Origin: DAISJM01 sp036821485
Lineage (GTDB): Bacteria > Verrucomicrobiota > Kiritimatiellia > CAIQIC01 > JAGNIJ01
DNA length: 64,000 bases
NCBI GenBank assembly: GCA_036821485.1
Contig: DAISJM010000006.1
Coordinates: 1-64,000, forward strand
Reading direction: 5' to 3'
The notes under the pieces were generated by a model, which was given only the letters and a program-made list of their open reading frames with translations, made no database searches and was not told the origin of the DNA. Of the stretch, positions 17,299 to 25,375 are shown in pieces (position 1 is the first letter of the stretch; each line of letters opens with the position of its first letter). The position numbers were made by a program, and so were the translations under genes.

Positions 17299-18755
17299 GG
17301 CTTCTCTCCTCCCGGCAGTTTGGCCGTGACAGAAAACTCCGAGCGCTGGCGGTTGCCGCTGGTCTTCTGTCGCACCGCCTCCGGCTTGACCTGGTCAAAG
17401 AAGTCCGACTGTTCCAAGGCTTGGAAAAAGTTATAGATCGGGGTCGGATCGTCCGATTCACCACGAAGGACGACCTCATTGCCCTTCTTATAGGTGAAGG
17501 AAGTCAGATCGATCCCCGGCGGCAAGATGGCACTCACCTCGCGCAGGCTCTCCAACGCGGTGTGACTACGGTCGGAATAGACCTCGAAGGACTTGATACG
17601 ATCATTGAGCTTACGGACTTCGTCGGCCGGCCCTTCCAGCGTCGCGACCTCCGCCTTGAGTTTCATCAGCTTGTTCTGCTCAATTTTGAATCCGGCAAGA
17701 AACGCCGCGATACCCGCGAGCCAGACGGCAATGAAGGCCGCCGTCGCGATGATCAGGGCCTTCTGGGTCTTTCTTGAAGTCTCCGTGCTCTGCCACTCCG
17801 GCGGCGCCAGGTCCACCATCACGGGCCCGCCATCCATCGCCCGCCGCGCGAGCCCTTCGCTCAACTCGGGAAGCGAAGCCAGGCTCTTCGTCTCGACACC
17901 CAACCCGCATACTTCGCGAAGCTTCGCGGCCAATTCGGGACACAGATCGCCCGAGCGCGTCTCCACCGCGTGCGAGGTCGGCTCCGCCTTCACCATAACC
18001 TTGGGCGGCGCGCCATCACCCCAGCACCAAATGCTGAGCTTCGACGTCTCTGCCACGCCACGCTCGGTTTCCAGCGAAGTCAGGCTGTAGCCAATTTCAT
18101 CCGCCAGCTCCGCGTGAAACTCCTCTTCGGTAATGCCCTGCGCCGTGCCCAGCGAGCGCAGCACCACGGGCACCCCGTCCTGGCAGATGATCAGCTCCGT
18201 CGCATTACGATCTGCCAACAGGATCACATGACGTCCCGTGACCGGTACCGAACCGTGATCCTTCAACAGCCGCCACCAGCCGAGCACGTCCACGTCGATC
18301 CAGCGCGGCAATACACCCACCGCTCCGAAAAACTCGCCAAGCGCATCAATGACCATGCGCTGCACCGCGACAATCAGCACCCGCGAGGTTCTTTCCTTCT
18401 GGGAAAGCAGCTCAACCGCGACCGCCATATGCTCGACGGGGAACGGCGAAAACTTGTCGACCTGCAGGTCTGCCATGCTGCGCATCTCGACCGGGTCCGC
18501 CGTGGGAAGATCCACCACACGCATCAACACCTTGTCCGCGGGAATCGAAGCATAAAGCTCGCCCTTGATGTGGCCCGCCGCCGCGCGAAGCCGGTGAGCC
18601 GCGTCGACAGACAACATCTCTTCCGGCGTGAGCGGCGGATCAAAAGGGAGACGCTTCTGTTCCGCGACCTCTGATTTGCCCTTAACCTGGCGAAGCGTCG
18701 TGAGATGGACGGCATCGCCACGGAGGACTATGGCTGTGATCAGTTTTTGAGACAT
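17295..18755 (-). CDS. gspL: Type II secretion GspL-like protein (PilM-like plus PilN-like)
   Basis: A 486-residue protein with the GspL plan. The cytoplasmic actin-like PilM-type domain spans about 1-310 (LRVVDLPTADPVEMRSM..QVDKFSPFP and VIVLLADRNATELIICQDG-like strands). One membrane span follows near 330-350 (ALIIATAAFIAVWLAGIAAF). A PilN-like periplasmic part (about 355-486) has a short coiled coil and the LREVSAILPPGIDLTSF motif. It should connect the GspE ATPase with GspM. There are 35 bases between it and gspK. Confidence 0.83.
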   Translation of the reverse strand: MSQKLITAIVLRGDAVHLTTLRQVKGKSEVAEQKRLPFDPPLTPEEMLSVDAAHRLRAAAGHIKGELYASIPADKVLMRVVDLPTADPVEMRSMADLQVDKFSPFPVEHMAVAVELLSQKERTSRVLIVAVQRMVIDALGEFFGAVGVLPRWIDVDVLGWWRLLKDHGSVPVTGRHVILLADRNATELIICQDGVPVVLRSLGTAQGITEEEFHAELADEIGYSLTSLETERGVAETSKLSIWCWGDGAPPKVMVKAEPTSHAVETRSGDLCPELAAKLREVCGLGVETKSLASLPELSEGLARRAMDGGPVMVDLAPPEWQSTETSRKTQKALIIATAAFIAVWLAGIAAFLAGFKIEQNKLMKLKAEVATLEGPADEVRKLNDRIKSFEVYSDRSHTALESLREVSAILPPGIDLTSFTYKKGNEVVLRGESDDPTPIYNFFQALEQSDFFDQVKPEAVRQKTSGNRQRSEFSVTAKLPGGEKP

Positions 18756-18790
18756 TTACGTACAACGAGGGCCCCGGCCCCTCGCAGATC

Positions 18791-19807
18791 CTACGGCATA
18801 TCTTCTTCCCGCCAGAACAGCGGGGTCACCCCGCTCTCTTCCGCCTGCAGAATACACCAGATGCCGCTCCGGACATTCTGCACTTCCCCCTTCGAAATGA
18901 CCCGCACAAAACGACGTTCCGTGACCGTTAGTTTGTCCCTGACCGACGCATCCGTGACCCCGAGCTTGCCGATGACGTCGTCTACGCTCTCGAAACCATC
19001 GTCTTTCGTCCCCTCCGTCTGATCCGTCCCCTTGCGGCCCTCTATAATATCGTCCACATCGAACTCTTCAAGGCCTGGAATGGTGAGCAAGACTTCACGC
19101 GAAGCCGTATTGACGTTCACCTTCCCGTCGCCCCACGTGGTCAGCAGGGCCGCGATGCCCGAGAAGGTTTCCCCGTCCTTCGTGGTCCCGCCGTACACGA
19201 TTTCCGGGGTGAAACCCTTGATCAACAGGAGTTCATCCACCGTATCCAGTGGCGCATTCTTGCACTCATATCCGCGCTGTTCGTAGAACGAATCATCCGA
19301 CTCCGCGCCGTTGAGCTGGTGCTCGTCGTTGTCGTCCGTCCAGTCGTGGAAACAGTCGATCAGCTCCGGCCACATTTCCTGCGGTACGCCGCCTTGGTCG
19401 AGAACCTCCTCCCAATCCTCGTCGGTGAGCGTGTTGACGTTGCGGCGCCCCTGCTCCGGCAAAATCTCCAGCAGGAACTTCCCGTCGCCCAGCGAGTGGT
19501 CGAGCGATACGCCCATGCCGCGGGAAAGGTTCACGGACCGCACCCATGCGTCCTCGCCTCCGCTCGGCGGAGTCTCCTTCGCGTCAGCCTTGAAGCTCTG
19601 CTCCAGCATGTTCTTCGCATACTCCACGCCCGCCCGCGCAAGGTACTGCGCCTTCAGCCGCTTGCGGTAATAGGACGTGATGCCCGACTCGATATACATG
19701 TCGAACGCAAAGGAACCGACGAGGAGCGAAAGGATGATCAGAACCCAAAGCGTGACAATGAGGGCAGAACCTTCCTTCGAAGTGTCGCGTGAGGAGGTGG
19801 GCCTCAT
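18791..19807 (-). CDS. gspK: Type II secretion minor pseudopilin GspK
   Basis: A 338-residue pseudopilin at the predicted tip of the pseudopilus. The N-terminal segment KEGSALIVTLWVLIILSLLVGSFAF is pilin-like but lacks Glu5, as is usual for GspK. The large alpha-helical insert includes RRNVNTLTDEDWEEVLD and a helix-hairpin-helix-like KVNVNTASREVLLTIPGLEE. Its ATG overlaps the gspJ TGA (ATGA). The order J-K is the classical gsp order. Confidence 0.9.
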   Translation of the reverse strand: MRPTSSRDTSKEGSALIVTLWVLIILSLLVGSFAFDMYIESGITSYYRKRLKAQYLARAGVEYAKNMLEQSFKADAKETPPSGGEDAWVRSVNLSRGMGVSLDHSLGDGKFLLEILPEQGRRNVNTLTDEDWEEVLDQGGVPQEMWPELIDCFHDWTDDNDEHQLNGAESDDSFYEQRGYECKNAPLDTVDELLLIKGFTPEIVYGGTTKDGETFSGIAALLTTWGDGKVNVNTASREVLLTIPGLEEFDVDDIIEGRKGTDQTEGTKDDGFESVDDVIGKLGVTDASVRDKLTVTERRFVRVISKGEVQNVRSGIWCILQAEESGVTPLFWREEDMP

Positions 19808-20610
19808 TCGGGCAACCCCTGTCTGTTGCCTGTCCCGACGCTGACCGACGGCTTCTGCGTCTGGTCGGCGGTACGACCGCTGTCCGTTCTGCTGCTCTCG
19901 GTGTCCGCGGTTCCATCACCCGTGTCCTGCTCCACCTGCCGGTCCACCTTGCGCGCGACAGGGATTTCGACGATGCGCTGAATGGTGATCGGGTCTCCGT
20001 ATTTCTCCAGCGGGTCCATGTAGAGGGTGATTTCCATCAGGCTCGGGATCGAGTTCGTGTCCTCCCAGTCGTTCTCCCAATCCGGCGAATCCGCCTCGAG
20101 GTCATACACGCGGCAGTTGATGCCCTTGACCTCGCTCGAGACAAACCACGGATCCACATCGTCTTCCTCCATATCCGCGAGCTGCGGATAGGCGCGGATG
20201 GCCACGGCCAGATCGCCGTCCGGGCCATCTTCAATGCTGAAAACGATCCGGTGAAGACTGTTCATCAGCGGCGAGTCCGGCTGCATGAAGGCAGAGCTGG
20301 CCGTGACCCAGCTCAGCTTGTCGGCCGGGTAATTCTTGTCGGAATTCTTGAGCGTGAAGCCATATTTGCCGGGGGCCGACTCGAAGAACGCCGCAGAGCG
20401 AAGCGCGGAAACCAGCTGCTCCATCACGAAGTCGCCGTGGCGCAACTCATCCAGCAATTCTCCACCACGGCGCCACGCGCCGATTGTGCTGGAGAAGGTC
20501 TGCCAGATAACCGCCATGGCGATGACCAGGATGGTCATCGCCACCAGCAATTCGAGCAGCGTAAAGCCCGACGCGCGATAGTACCGCGCATTACTGGGGC
20601 GTGCGTTCAA
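19804..20610 (-). CDS. gspJ: Type II secretion minor pseudopilin GspJ
   Basis: A 268-residue minor pseudopilin with a short leader and prepilin cleavage motif RASG/FTLLELLVAMTILVIAM, keeping Glu5. The start appears to be TTG at 20610, supported by a GGAAGGGGGG Shine-Dalgarno just upstream and by the expected leader length. It overlaps the end of gspI by 20 bases. The C-terminal ~60 residues are Thr/Asp/Gly-rich and probably disordered. Confidence 0.88.
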   Translation of the reverse strand: MNARPSNARYYRASGFTLLELLVAMTILVIAMAVIWQTFSSTIGAWRRGGELLDELRHGDFVMEQLVSALRSAAFFESAPGKYGFTLKNSDKNYPADKLSWVTASSAFMQPDSPLMNSLHRIVFSIEDGPDGDLAVAIRAYPQLADMEEDDVDPWFVSSEVKGINCRVYDLEADSPDWENDWEDTNSIPSLMEITLYMDPLEKYGDPITIQRIVEIPVARKVDRQVEQDTGDGTADTESSRTDSGRTADQTQKPSVSVGTGNRQGLPE

Positions 20611-21112
20611 ACGACCCCCCTTCCGGCTTCACATACATGTACGTCACCACTTCTTCGTATGGCGTCATCCCTCGCTCCGACCACGAGACGCGATAGGTCA
20701 CCTGGAAGAATCGGGCCTCCTCCCCATCCTCCGCGGAGGGGTCCTCAATCTTGACCACCTCCCACGTGCCTTTGAAACCATCTGGCGCATCCTTGAAGGT
20801 AGCCGACCCCGTCCCTTCGACAACCTCTTCATCCTTCAGAATCTGGTTGCGGTGCTCCAGTTCTACGATGCCAAGCAGGTGGCGCGCGGCCTCATAATTC
20901 TTCGATTGTTTAACAACGGCCAGACACTTCGATGCCGTCGCAATGAGCACGGAGAGGCCGATACCGAGGATGGCCAATGCCATCATCACCTCGATCAGCG
21001 TGAAGCCCCGACGGGTTCCACGTTTCAAGTTCCAAGTTCCAGGCCGGGAGAAGATGGACTTCTCCTTCTTCTCTTGAAACTTGGAATCTGGAACCCGGAA
21101 CTTCTCAGTCAT
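20591..21112 (-). CDS. gspI: Type II secretion minor pseudopilin GspI with unusually long leader
   Basis: A pseudopilin with cleavage motif TRRG/FTLIEVMMALAILGIGL and the short globular domain usual for GspI. The leader before the cleavage site is about 36 residues if translation starts at the ATG at 21112, far longer than the 5-15 residues usual for such leaders. Most of this extension is encoded by an inverted-repeat element (21015-21101) of a kind also found between gspE and gspF. It overlaps the end of gspH by eight bases. Confidence 0.85.
   Translation of the reverse strand: MTEKFRVPDSKFQEKKEKSIFSRPGTWNLKRGTRRGFTLIEVMMALAILGIGLSVLIATASKCLAVVKQSKNYEAARHLLGIVELEHRNQILKDEEVVEGTGSATFKDAPDGFKGTWEVVKIEDPSAEDGEEARFFQVTYRVSWSERGMTPYEEVVTYMYVKPEGGSFERTPQ
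21015..21101. repeat. Inverted-repeat element (GTTCCA/TTTCAAG type) inside gspI leader
   Basis: Arms at 21015-21043 and 21073-21101 match in reverse complement at about 21 of 29 positions and are built of GTTCCA and TTTCAAG words. A related element with the same words lies at 23560-23650. Here it lies inside the coding sequence for the GspI leader peptide and stays in frame. Confidence 0.75.
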
Positions 21113-21725
21113 ACTCCACCTCAGCCTTGCCCGACAACGGGTCGACCTTGATGGTGGCAGACTTGTGGTACTCATCCTCGATTTCCACACTGTAGGGATC
21201 ACACATGCCGTTGGGATAATAGTTCACCCAGTAGATCCCGTCCTTCTCCTGCTCCACCTTCTCGCTTTCGAAATGAGACATCTTCACACCCTCCGCCAGC
21301 GGGCGGACGAGTTCGGACACCACATTCGCGGGCGCGGAGGGCTCGGCCTGATCCTTCTGGTCGACCGCCTCGACGCCGGTACGGTCGGCGCGCCGGTCGA
21401 GAAAACGGTCGCGGTCGTCCACCGCCTGCGAGGAGACAGTGACGGAAACGATTTCCACCTCGTTCTTGGCCACGTCGTACAGCGCGGCGACGCGGGTCTG
21501 CTTGAGTACGGCCATGCCCCGCGCGTAACGATGGCTCATGACGATCGTGCGCGCGGAAGTTCGCAGCTTCGCCCCGCGATACGACCGGACGAAGGAAGGC
21601 ACGGTCATCGCGGCCCCGAGCAGCATGATGACGACCACGAGGAGAAGCTCGATCAGGGTGAAGGCCGAACGGCGTGAGGAAAAGAAACCAGACCGCGTCG
21701 CAGCAGGGTTTCTCTTTCCATGCAT
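21105..21725 (-). CDS. gspH: Type II secretion minor pseudopilin GspH
   Basis: A 206-residue pseudopilin with the segment RRSA/FTLIELLLVVVIMLLGAA. Glu5 is present, but Ala rather than Gly stands at -1 of the expected prepilin peptidase site, which is tolerated in some systems. The ATG at 21725 is preferred because GGAG stands seven bases upstream. That GGAG is contributed by a tandem CACTCCA repeat (21731-21754) read on this strand. An alternative GTG at 21749 lies inside the repeat. A charged insert (about 105-145) is longer than in typical GspH. Confidence 0.83.
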   Translation of the reverse strand: MHGKRNPAATRSGFFSSRRSAFTLIELLLVVVIMLLGAAMTVPSFVRSYRGAKLRTSARTIVMSHRYARGMAVLKQTRVAALYDVAKNEVEIVSVTVSSQAVDDRDRFLDRRADRTGVEAVDQKDQAEPSAPANVVSELVRPLAEGVKMSHFESEKVEQEKDGIYWVNYYPNGMCDPYSVEIEDEYHKSATIKVDPLSGKAEVEYD

Positions 21726-21730
21726 ATCAT

Positions 21731-21754
21731 CACTCCACCACTCCAGCACTCCAT
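21731..21754 (+). repeat. Tandem 8-bp repeat between gspG and gspH
   Basis: Three consecutive units CACTCCAC, CACTCCAG and CACTCCAT. On the minus strand they read as TGGAGTG and provide the GGAG Shine-Dalgarno of gspH. A decayed stretch of similar wording (CTCCATTACTCCAGTA) is seen between the two glycosyltransferase genes near 30050. Confidence 0.7.
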
Positions 21755-21764
21755 TGCTCCGGTC

Positions 21765-22196
21765 TTACTGGGCCGTCGTCTGCCAATTCGCGAGATCATC
21801 CCCGCTTTCGACGCCATCCGGACCCAGCGAATGCAGATCGTAGCTGTGCGGATTGCGCGAGCCCGGCGAAGCGTAGATGTAATCGTTGCCCCACGGGTCC
21901 TTCGGCATGCCCTTTTCCAAATACGGACCGCGCCAGTTCTTCGCACCGCCGGGGCTGGTGATCAACCCCTGCAGGCTGCTCGGATAGGAGCCGTTGTCGA
22001 CCTCGTACAACCGAAGCGCCATGCCGATATTGCTGATGTCCGCCTCCGCAGCGGCAACCTGCGCCTGCCGCACACGGCCACCCAACCTCGGGAGTGCCAC
22101 ACCAACCAAGATACCGATGATCACCACCACCAAAAGAACTTCGATGAGGGTGAAGCCCGCCCGCGCCGCGGATTCAATGATTCTGCCGTTCTTCAT
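21765..22196 (-). CDS. gspG: Type II secretion major pseudopilin GspG
   Basis: The main pseudopilus subunit, 143 residues. Its cleavage motif ARAG/FTLIEVLLVVVIIGILVGVALP has Gly at -1 and Glu at +5. The C-terminal part has the GspG signature: GSYPSSLQGLI, WRGPYLEKGMPKDPWGNDYIY and DLHSLGPDG, with the calcium-site loop. GGAGG lies seven bases before the ATG at 22196. It is the most conserved gene of the cluster. Confidence 0.95.
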   Translation of the reverse strand: MKNGRIIESAARAGFTLIEVLLVVVIIGILVGVALPRLGGRVRQAQVAAAEADISNIGMALRLYEVDNGSYPSSLQGLITSPGGAKNWRGPYLEKGMPKDPWGNDYIYASPGSRNPHSYDLHSLGPDGVESGDDLANWQTTAQ

Positions 22197-22239
22197 ATCT
22201 CTGCCTCCAGTTCTGCCTATGAATGACCCACAACCAAAT

Positions 22240-22290
22240 CCCAATGTTCAATGATGACGGACTCTTCCGGACCGGTCATTGGAGCTTGGG
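22240..22290. repeat. Inverted repeat between gspF and gspG
   Basis: Arms CCCAATGTTCAATGA (22240-22254) and TCATTGGAGCTTGGG (22276-22290) match in reverse complement at about 12 of 15 positions and could form a hairpin with a 21-base loop in the gspF-gspG spacer. It is unrelated in wording to the elements at 21015 and 23560. Confidence 0.6.
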
Positions 22291-22299
22291 CATCTCCTA

Positions 22300-23550
22300 T
22301 TACACCTTCAACCCACTCGTCAGGTCGAACACCGCCAGCAACATGCTGATGGCGACAAATCCAACCAATACCGCCATGAACAGAAGCAGAATCGGCTCAA
22401 GTACCGTTGTGAAAACTTTCACGCTGCGGTCCAGATCGTCATCATACCGTTTCGCAATGTGCATCAGCGCGCCACTCATGTCGCCCGATTCTTCACCCAC
22501 CGCCAGCATGTCCGTCAGCAACGGCGGAAAAATCTTCCCCTGCGCCAGCGGCAGCGAGATCGTGGCGCCGTCGGTCACGCGACTCCGTGCATCGCGTATC
22601 GCCTCCGCGATGACCACATTGCCGACCGTGTCTTCCACGATCGAGAGGGCCTGCAACACTTGCACTCCATTCGCGAGCAATGTGCCAAGCGTGCGGGCAA
22701 AATGGGCGAAGGCGTTGGCCGTGACGATCGTCTTGACCAGCGGGAGCCGAAGCTGCGCGCGATGCCACCACCGCTGCCCCGCCGGTGTCCGCAACGTACG
22801 GCGGATCAGCACTACAATCGCCACCATGCCGATCGCGATGGCCCATCCGTACTTGATCATGATCGAACTCAACCGGATCAGGATCAGCGTCGGCAACGGC
22901 AACGTGCTGCCCAATTCTGCAAAGATCGCCGAGAAGCGCGGTACAACGAAGATCATGGAGAAGATCATCGTCAGACCGCCCATGGAAAGGATGATGCCGG
23001 GATAAATCAGAGCCGTTATCACCTTGTCGCGCGCTTCTTGGACACGTTCGAAGTGACGGCAAAGTCGTTCGAGCACCTCGGCCAACTGGCCGCTTGCCTC
23101 GCCCGCCCGCACCATACTGACGTAGAGTGTGGAAAAGGTGTCCGACCATTTGGACAGCGCATCGGACAGGCTGGTGCCCTGAACGATCTCATCGCGCAAA
23201 GCCGTGACAATCTCGTCCTGCGCCGGATTCGTCTTTCGTTTCGACAGCGTGTGCAACGCGTTGCCCAGCGTCATGCCGGAACCAAGGAGGTCGCTGAGTT
23301 CGCGCGTCAACAGCAGGATCTCGCGCAGGTTCATGCGCGGGGCCCGCGAGGACCGCAATTCAAAACGGAAGCGCTTTTTTTCCTTGGACTTATCCGCTGC
23401 CGGCGCCAGCGCGCCGCCTTCGGAAACGCTCACCGGCACCTGCCCCATGCGTTCGATCTGAAGCAGCGCCGCGCGGCGATCCTGCGCCTCGACCTTCCCC
23501 TCGATCTTCTCCCCGGTGCGCGATCGGGCTATATATTTGAATTGGGGCAT
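22300..23550 (-). CDS. gspF: Type II secretion inner-membrane platform protein GspF
   Basis: A 416-residue polytopic protein with the two T2SSF repeats of the GspF/PilC family: LLTRELSDLLGSGMTLGNALHTL and FARTLGTLLANGVQVLQAL, each followed by E-rich helices and hydrophobic spans. The N-terminus MPQFKYIARSRTGEKIEGKVEA is typical. Charged residues about 60-85 form a linker. It forms the rotor-like platform contacted by GspE. A repeat-filled 100-base spacer separates it from gspE. Confidence 0.95.
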   Translation of the reverse strand: MPQFKYIARSRTGEKIEGKVEAQDRRAALLQIERMGQVPVSVSEGGALAPAADKSKEKKRFRFELRSSRAPRMNLREILLLTRELSDLLGSGMTLGNALHTLSKRKTNPAQDEIVTALRDEIVQGTSLSDALSKWSDTFSTLYVSMVRAGEASGQLAEVLERLCRHFERVQEARDKVITALIYPGIILSMGGLTMIFSMIFVVPRFSAIFAELGSTLPLPTLILIRLSSIMIKYGWAIAIGMVAIVVLIRRTLRTPAGQRWWHRAQLRLPLVKTIVTANAFAHFARTLGTLLANGVQVLQALSIVEDTVGNVVIAEAIRDARSRVTDGATISLPLAQGKIFPPLLTDMLAVGEESGDMSGALMHIAKRYDDDLDRSVKVFTTVLEPILLLFMAVLVGFVAISMLLAVFDLTSGLKV

Positions 23551-23559
23551 CTGACGTTA

Positions 23560-23650
23560 GTTCCACGTTTCAAGTTTCAAGTTCCCATCCGGAGAAAGCA
23601 GTCTCGTTCCGAGGTCCAAGCTGTGTAACTTGGAACCTGAAACTTGGAAC
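23560..23650. repeat. Inverted-repeat element between gspE and gspF
   Basis: Arms at 23560-23583 and 23627-23650 match in reverse complement at about 21 of 24 positions and use the same GTTCCA/TTTCAAG words as the element at 21015-21101. It fills nearly the whole intergenic spacer between gspE and gspF. Confidence 0.75.
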
Positions 23651-25369
23651 TCATCCCCCCGACATTGCTTCATCTTCTTCCGACACGCGGAGCACTTCCT
23701 CCAAGGTCGTGACCCCGTTAAGCACTTTGGTCCACCCGTCCACGCGTAGCGTGCGCATGCCATGTCGCAAGGCCGTCATCTTGATGTCGTTTGTGGACGC
23801 GCGCGACACCACCAGCGGCCGGATATATTCGCTGATCGCCAGGATTTCGTAGATGCCTGTCCGGCCCCGGAACCCGGTGCCGCGGCATTCTTCGCAGCTG
23901 CCCGCTTCATAGATCGTGCCGTCTTTCAGCCGCTCAATCGGGAAGCCCGCGCTCTGCAGGAACGCGTTGTCCACCTTCCACGGTTTCTTGCAGTTGTTGC
24001 ACAGCCGACGCACCAGGCGTTGCGCGATTAACGCCTCAACGGATGAGGCTACAAGGAATGGCTCGATGCCCATGTCGATGAGTCGCGTCACCGCGCCCGC
24101 CGCGTCATTCGTGTGCAGCGTGCTGAAGACCAGGTGACCCGTCAATGCGGCGCGAATGGCAATCTCAGCCGTTTCCTTGTCGCGCACTTCACCAACCATG
24201 ATGACATCGGGATCCTGTCGCAGGATGTGGCGCAGGCCGACCGCAAATGTCAGCCCAATCTCGGGCCGGACCTGGATCTGATTCACACCCGCCATTTCGT
24301 ACTCGATCGGTTCCTCAATCGTGATGATGCGCTTGTCGACCGAATTGATCGTGTGCAGCCACGCGTAGAGCGAAGTCGATTTACCCGAGCCCGTCGGCCC
24401 GGTGACGAGCAGGATGCCGTGCGGCTTGTGAATCAGTTTCTTCAGCAGCGTCTCGTCCTGCGGATCGAGACCGAGCTTGTCCATGCCCAGCATGCCGCTG
24501 GAGCGCATGAGCAGGCGAAGACTGACGCTCTCGCCGTACACCGTCGGCATCGTGGAAACGCGGACGTCGATTTCCTCGCCGCGGACGCGCAAGCTGATAC
24601 GGCCGTCCTGCGGCAGGCGCTTTTCGGCAATGTCCATGCCCGCCATGACCTTCACGCGGGAAAGGATGGCGGCCTGGAACCGCTTGAGCTGCGCGGGCAC
24701 CGGGGTCTGATGCAACACGCCGTCGATCCGGTACCGGATGCGCAGGTCGGTTTCCATCGGCTCGAGGTGAATATCGGTCGCGCGATCCTGGTACGCCTCC
24801 CAGATGATCTGGTTCACGAATTTGACGACCGAGGCTTCCTGATCGAGTTCATCCAGATCGTTCTTCAGCATCGACTCGTCCGGGGCCACCTCGATGCGGT
24901 TGTCCTGGATCATCTGCTCGAGCGTGTCGGCGCCGACGCCGTAGAATTTCTTGGATGCCTTGGCGAGGTCGGCCGCCGTACTCAGCGCAAAGCGGATGCG
25001 GAACCCCGACGCCAGCCGGAGCGCATCCACCAACCCCTGACGGAACGGATCATGGACGGCCACGCGCAGTACGCCGTTTTCCATGCCGATGGGAATCACG
25101 TTGTACTGGAACACCGCCTTGGTCGGCAGACGCGCCAGGATATCCTGCTCAATCGGCACCTCGCCGACGCGGATGAACGGAATGCTCATGATGCCGGCGA
25201 GCTTCTCGAGAAATGCATCTTCGCGGGCGTAGCCCTGACCCACCACGACGTCGGCCACCGGCATGCCACTCTGCTGCTGGCGTGCGAGAATTTCCTCAAT
25301 CTGCGGTGGTGTAAACAACCCGACCTTCTCGAGCAGATCCGCCAGCTTCGCTGTGGTGGTGATCGCCAT
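23651..25369 (-). CDS. gspE: Type II secretion assembly ATPase GspE
   Basis: A 572-residue cytoplasmic hexameric ATPase. An MshEN-type N-terminal domain (LLEKVGLFTPPQIEEILARQQ, FIRVGEVPIEQDILARLP) precedes the ATPase core. The Walker A motif LVTGPTGSGKSTSLYAW stands near 326; IITIEEPIEY, the Asp-box VGEVRDKETAEIAIRAALTGH and a GspE-type zinc tetracysteine (CNNCKK ... CEECRG) follow. It powers pseudopilus assembly together with GspL and GspF. Only six bases separate it from the hybrid kinase gene upstream. Confidence 0.96.
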   Translation of the reverse strand: MAITTTAKLADLLEKVGLFTPPQIEEILARQQQSGMPVADVVVGQGYAREDAFLEKLAGIMSIPFIRVGEVPIEQDILARLPTKAVFQYNVIPIGMENGVLRVAVHDPFRQGLVDALRLASGFRIRFALSTAADLAKASKKFYGVGADTLEQMIQDNRIEVAPDESMLKNDLDELDQEASVVKFVNQIIWEAYQDRATDIHLEPMETDLRIRYRIDGVLHQTPVPAQLKRFQAAILSRVKVMAGMDIAEKRLPQDGRISLRVRGEEIDVRVSTMPTVYGESVSLRLLMRSSGMLGMDKLGLDPQDETLLKKLIHKPHGILLVTGPTGSGKSTSLYAWLHTINSVDKRIITIEEPIEYEMAGVNQIQVRPEIGLTFAVGLRHILRQDPDVIMVGEVRDKETAEIAIRAALTGHLVFSTLHTNDAAGAVTRLIDMGIEPFLVASSVEALIAQRLVRRLCNNCKKPWKVDNAFLQSAGFPIERLKDGTIYEAGSCEECRGTGFRGRTGIYEILAISEYIRPLVVSRASTNDIKMTALRHGMRTLRVDGWTKVLNGVTTLEEVLRVSEEDEAMSGG

Positions 25370-25375
25370 GTCGTC

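Noticed and set aside
17411..17429. TTCCAAGGCTTGGAA palindrome inside gspL, similar to the hairpins upstream of ssnA.
   Set aside because: It lies within conserved coding sequence (ALEQSDFF region), is a single copy, and is likely coincidental.
21015..23650. Reading the repeated motifs in the gsp operon as a CRISPR array.
   Set aside because: The repeats are inverted, irregular and interleaved with complete genes; no constant repeat-spacer pattern exists.
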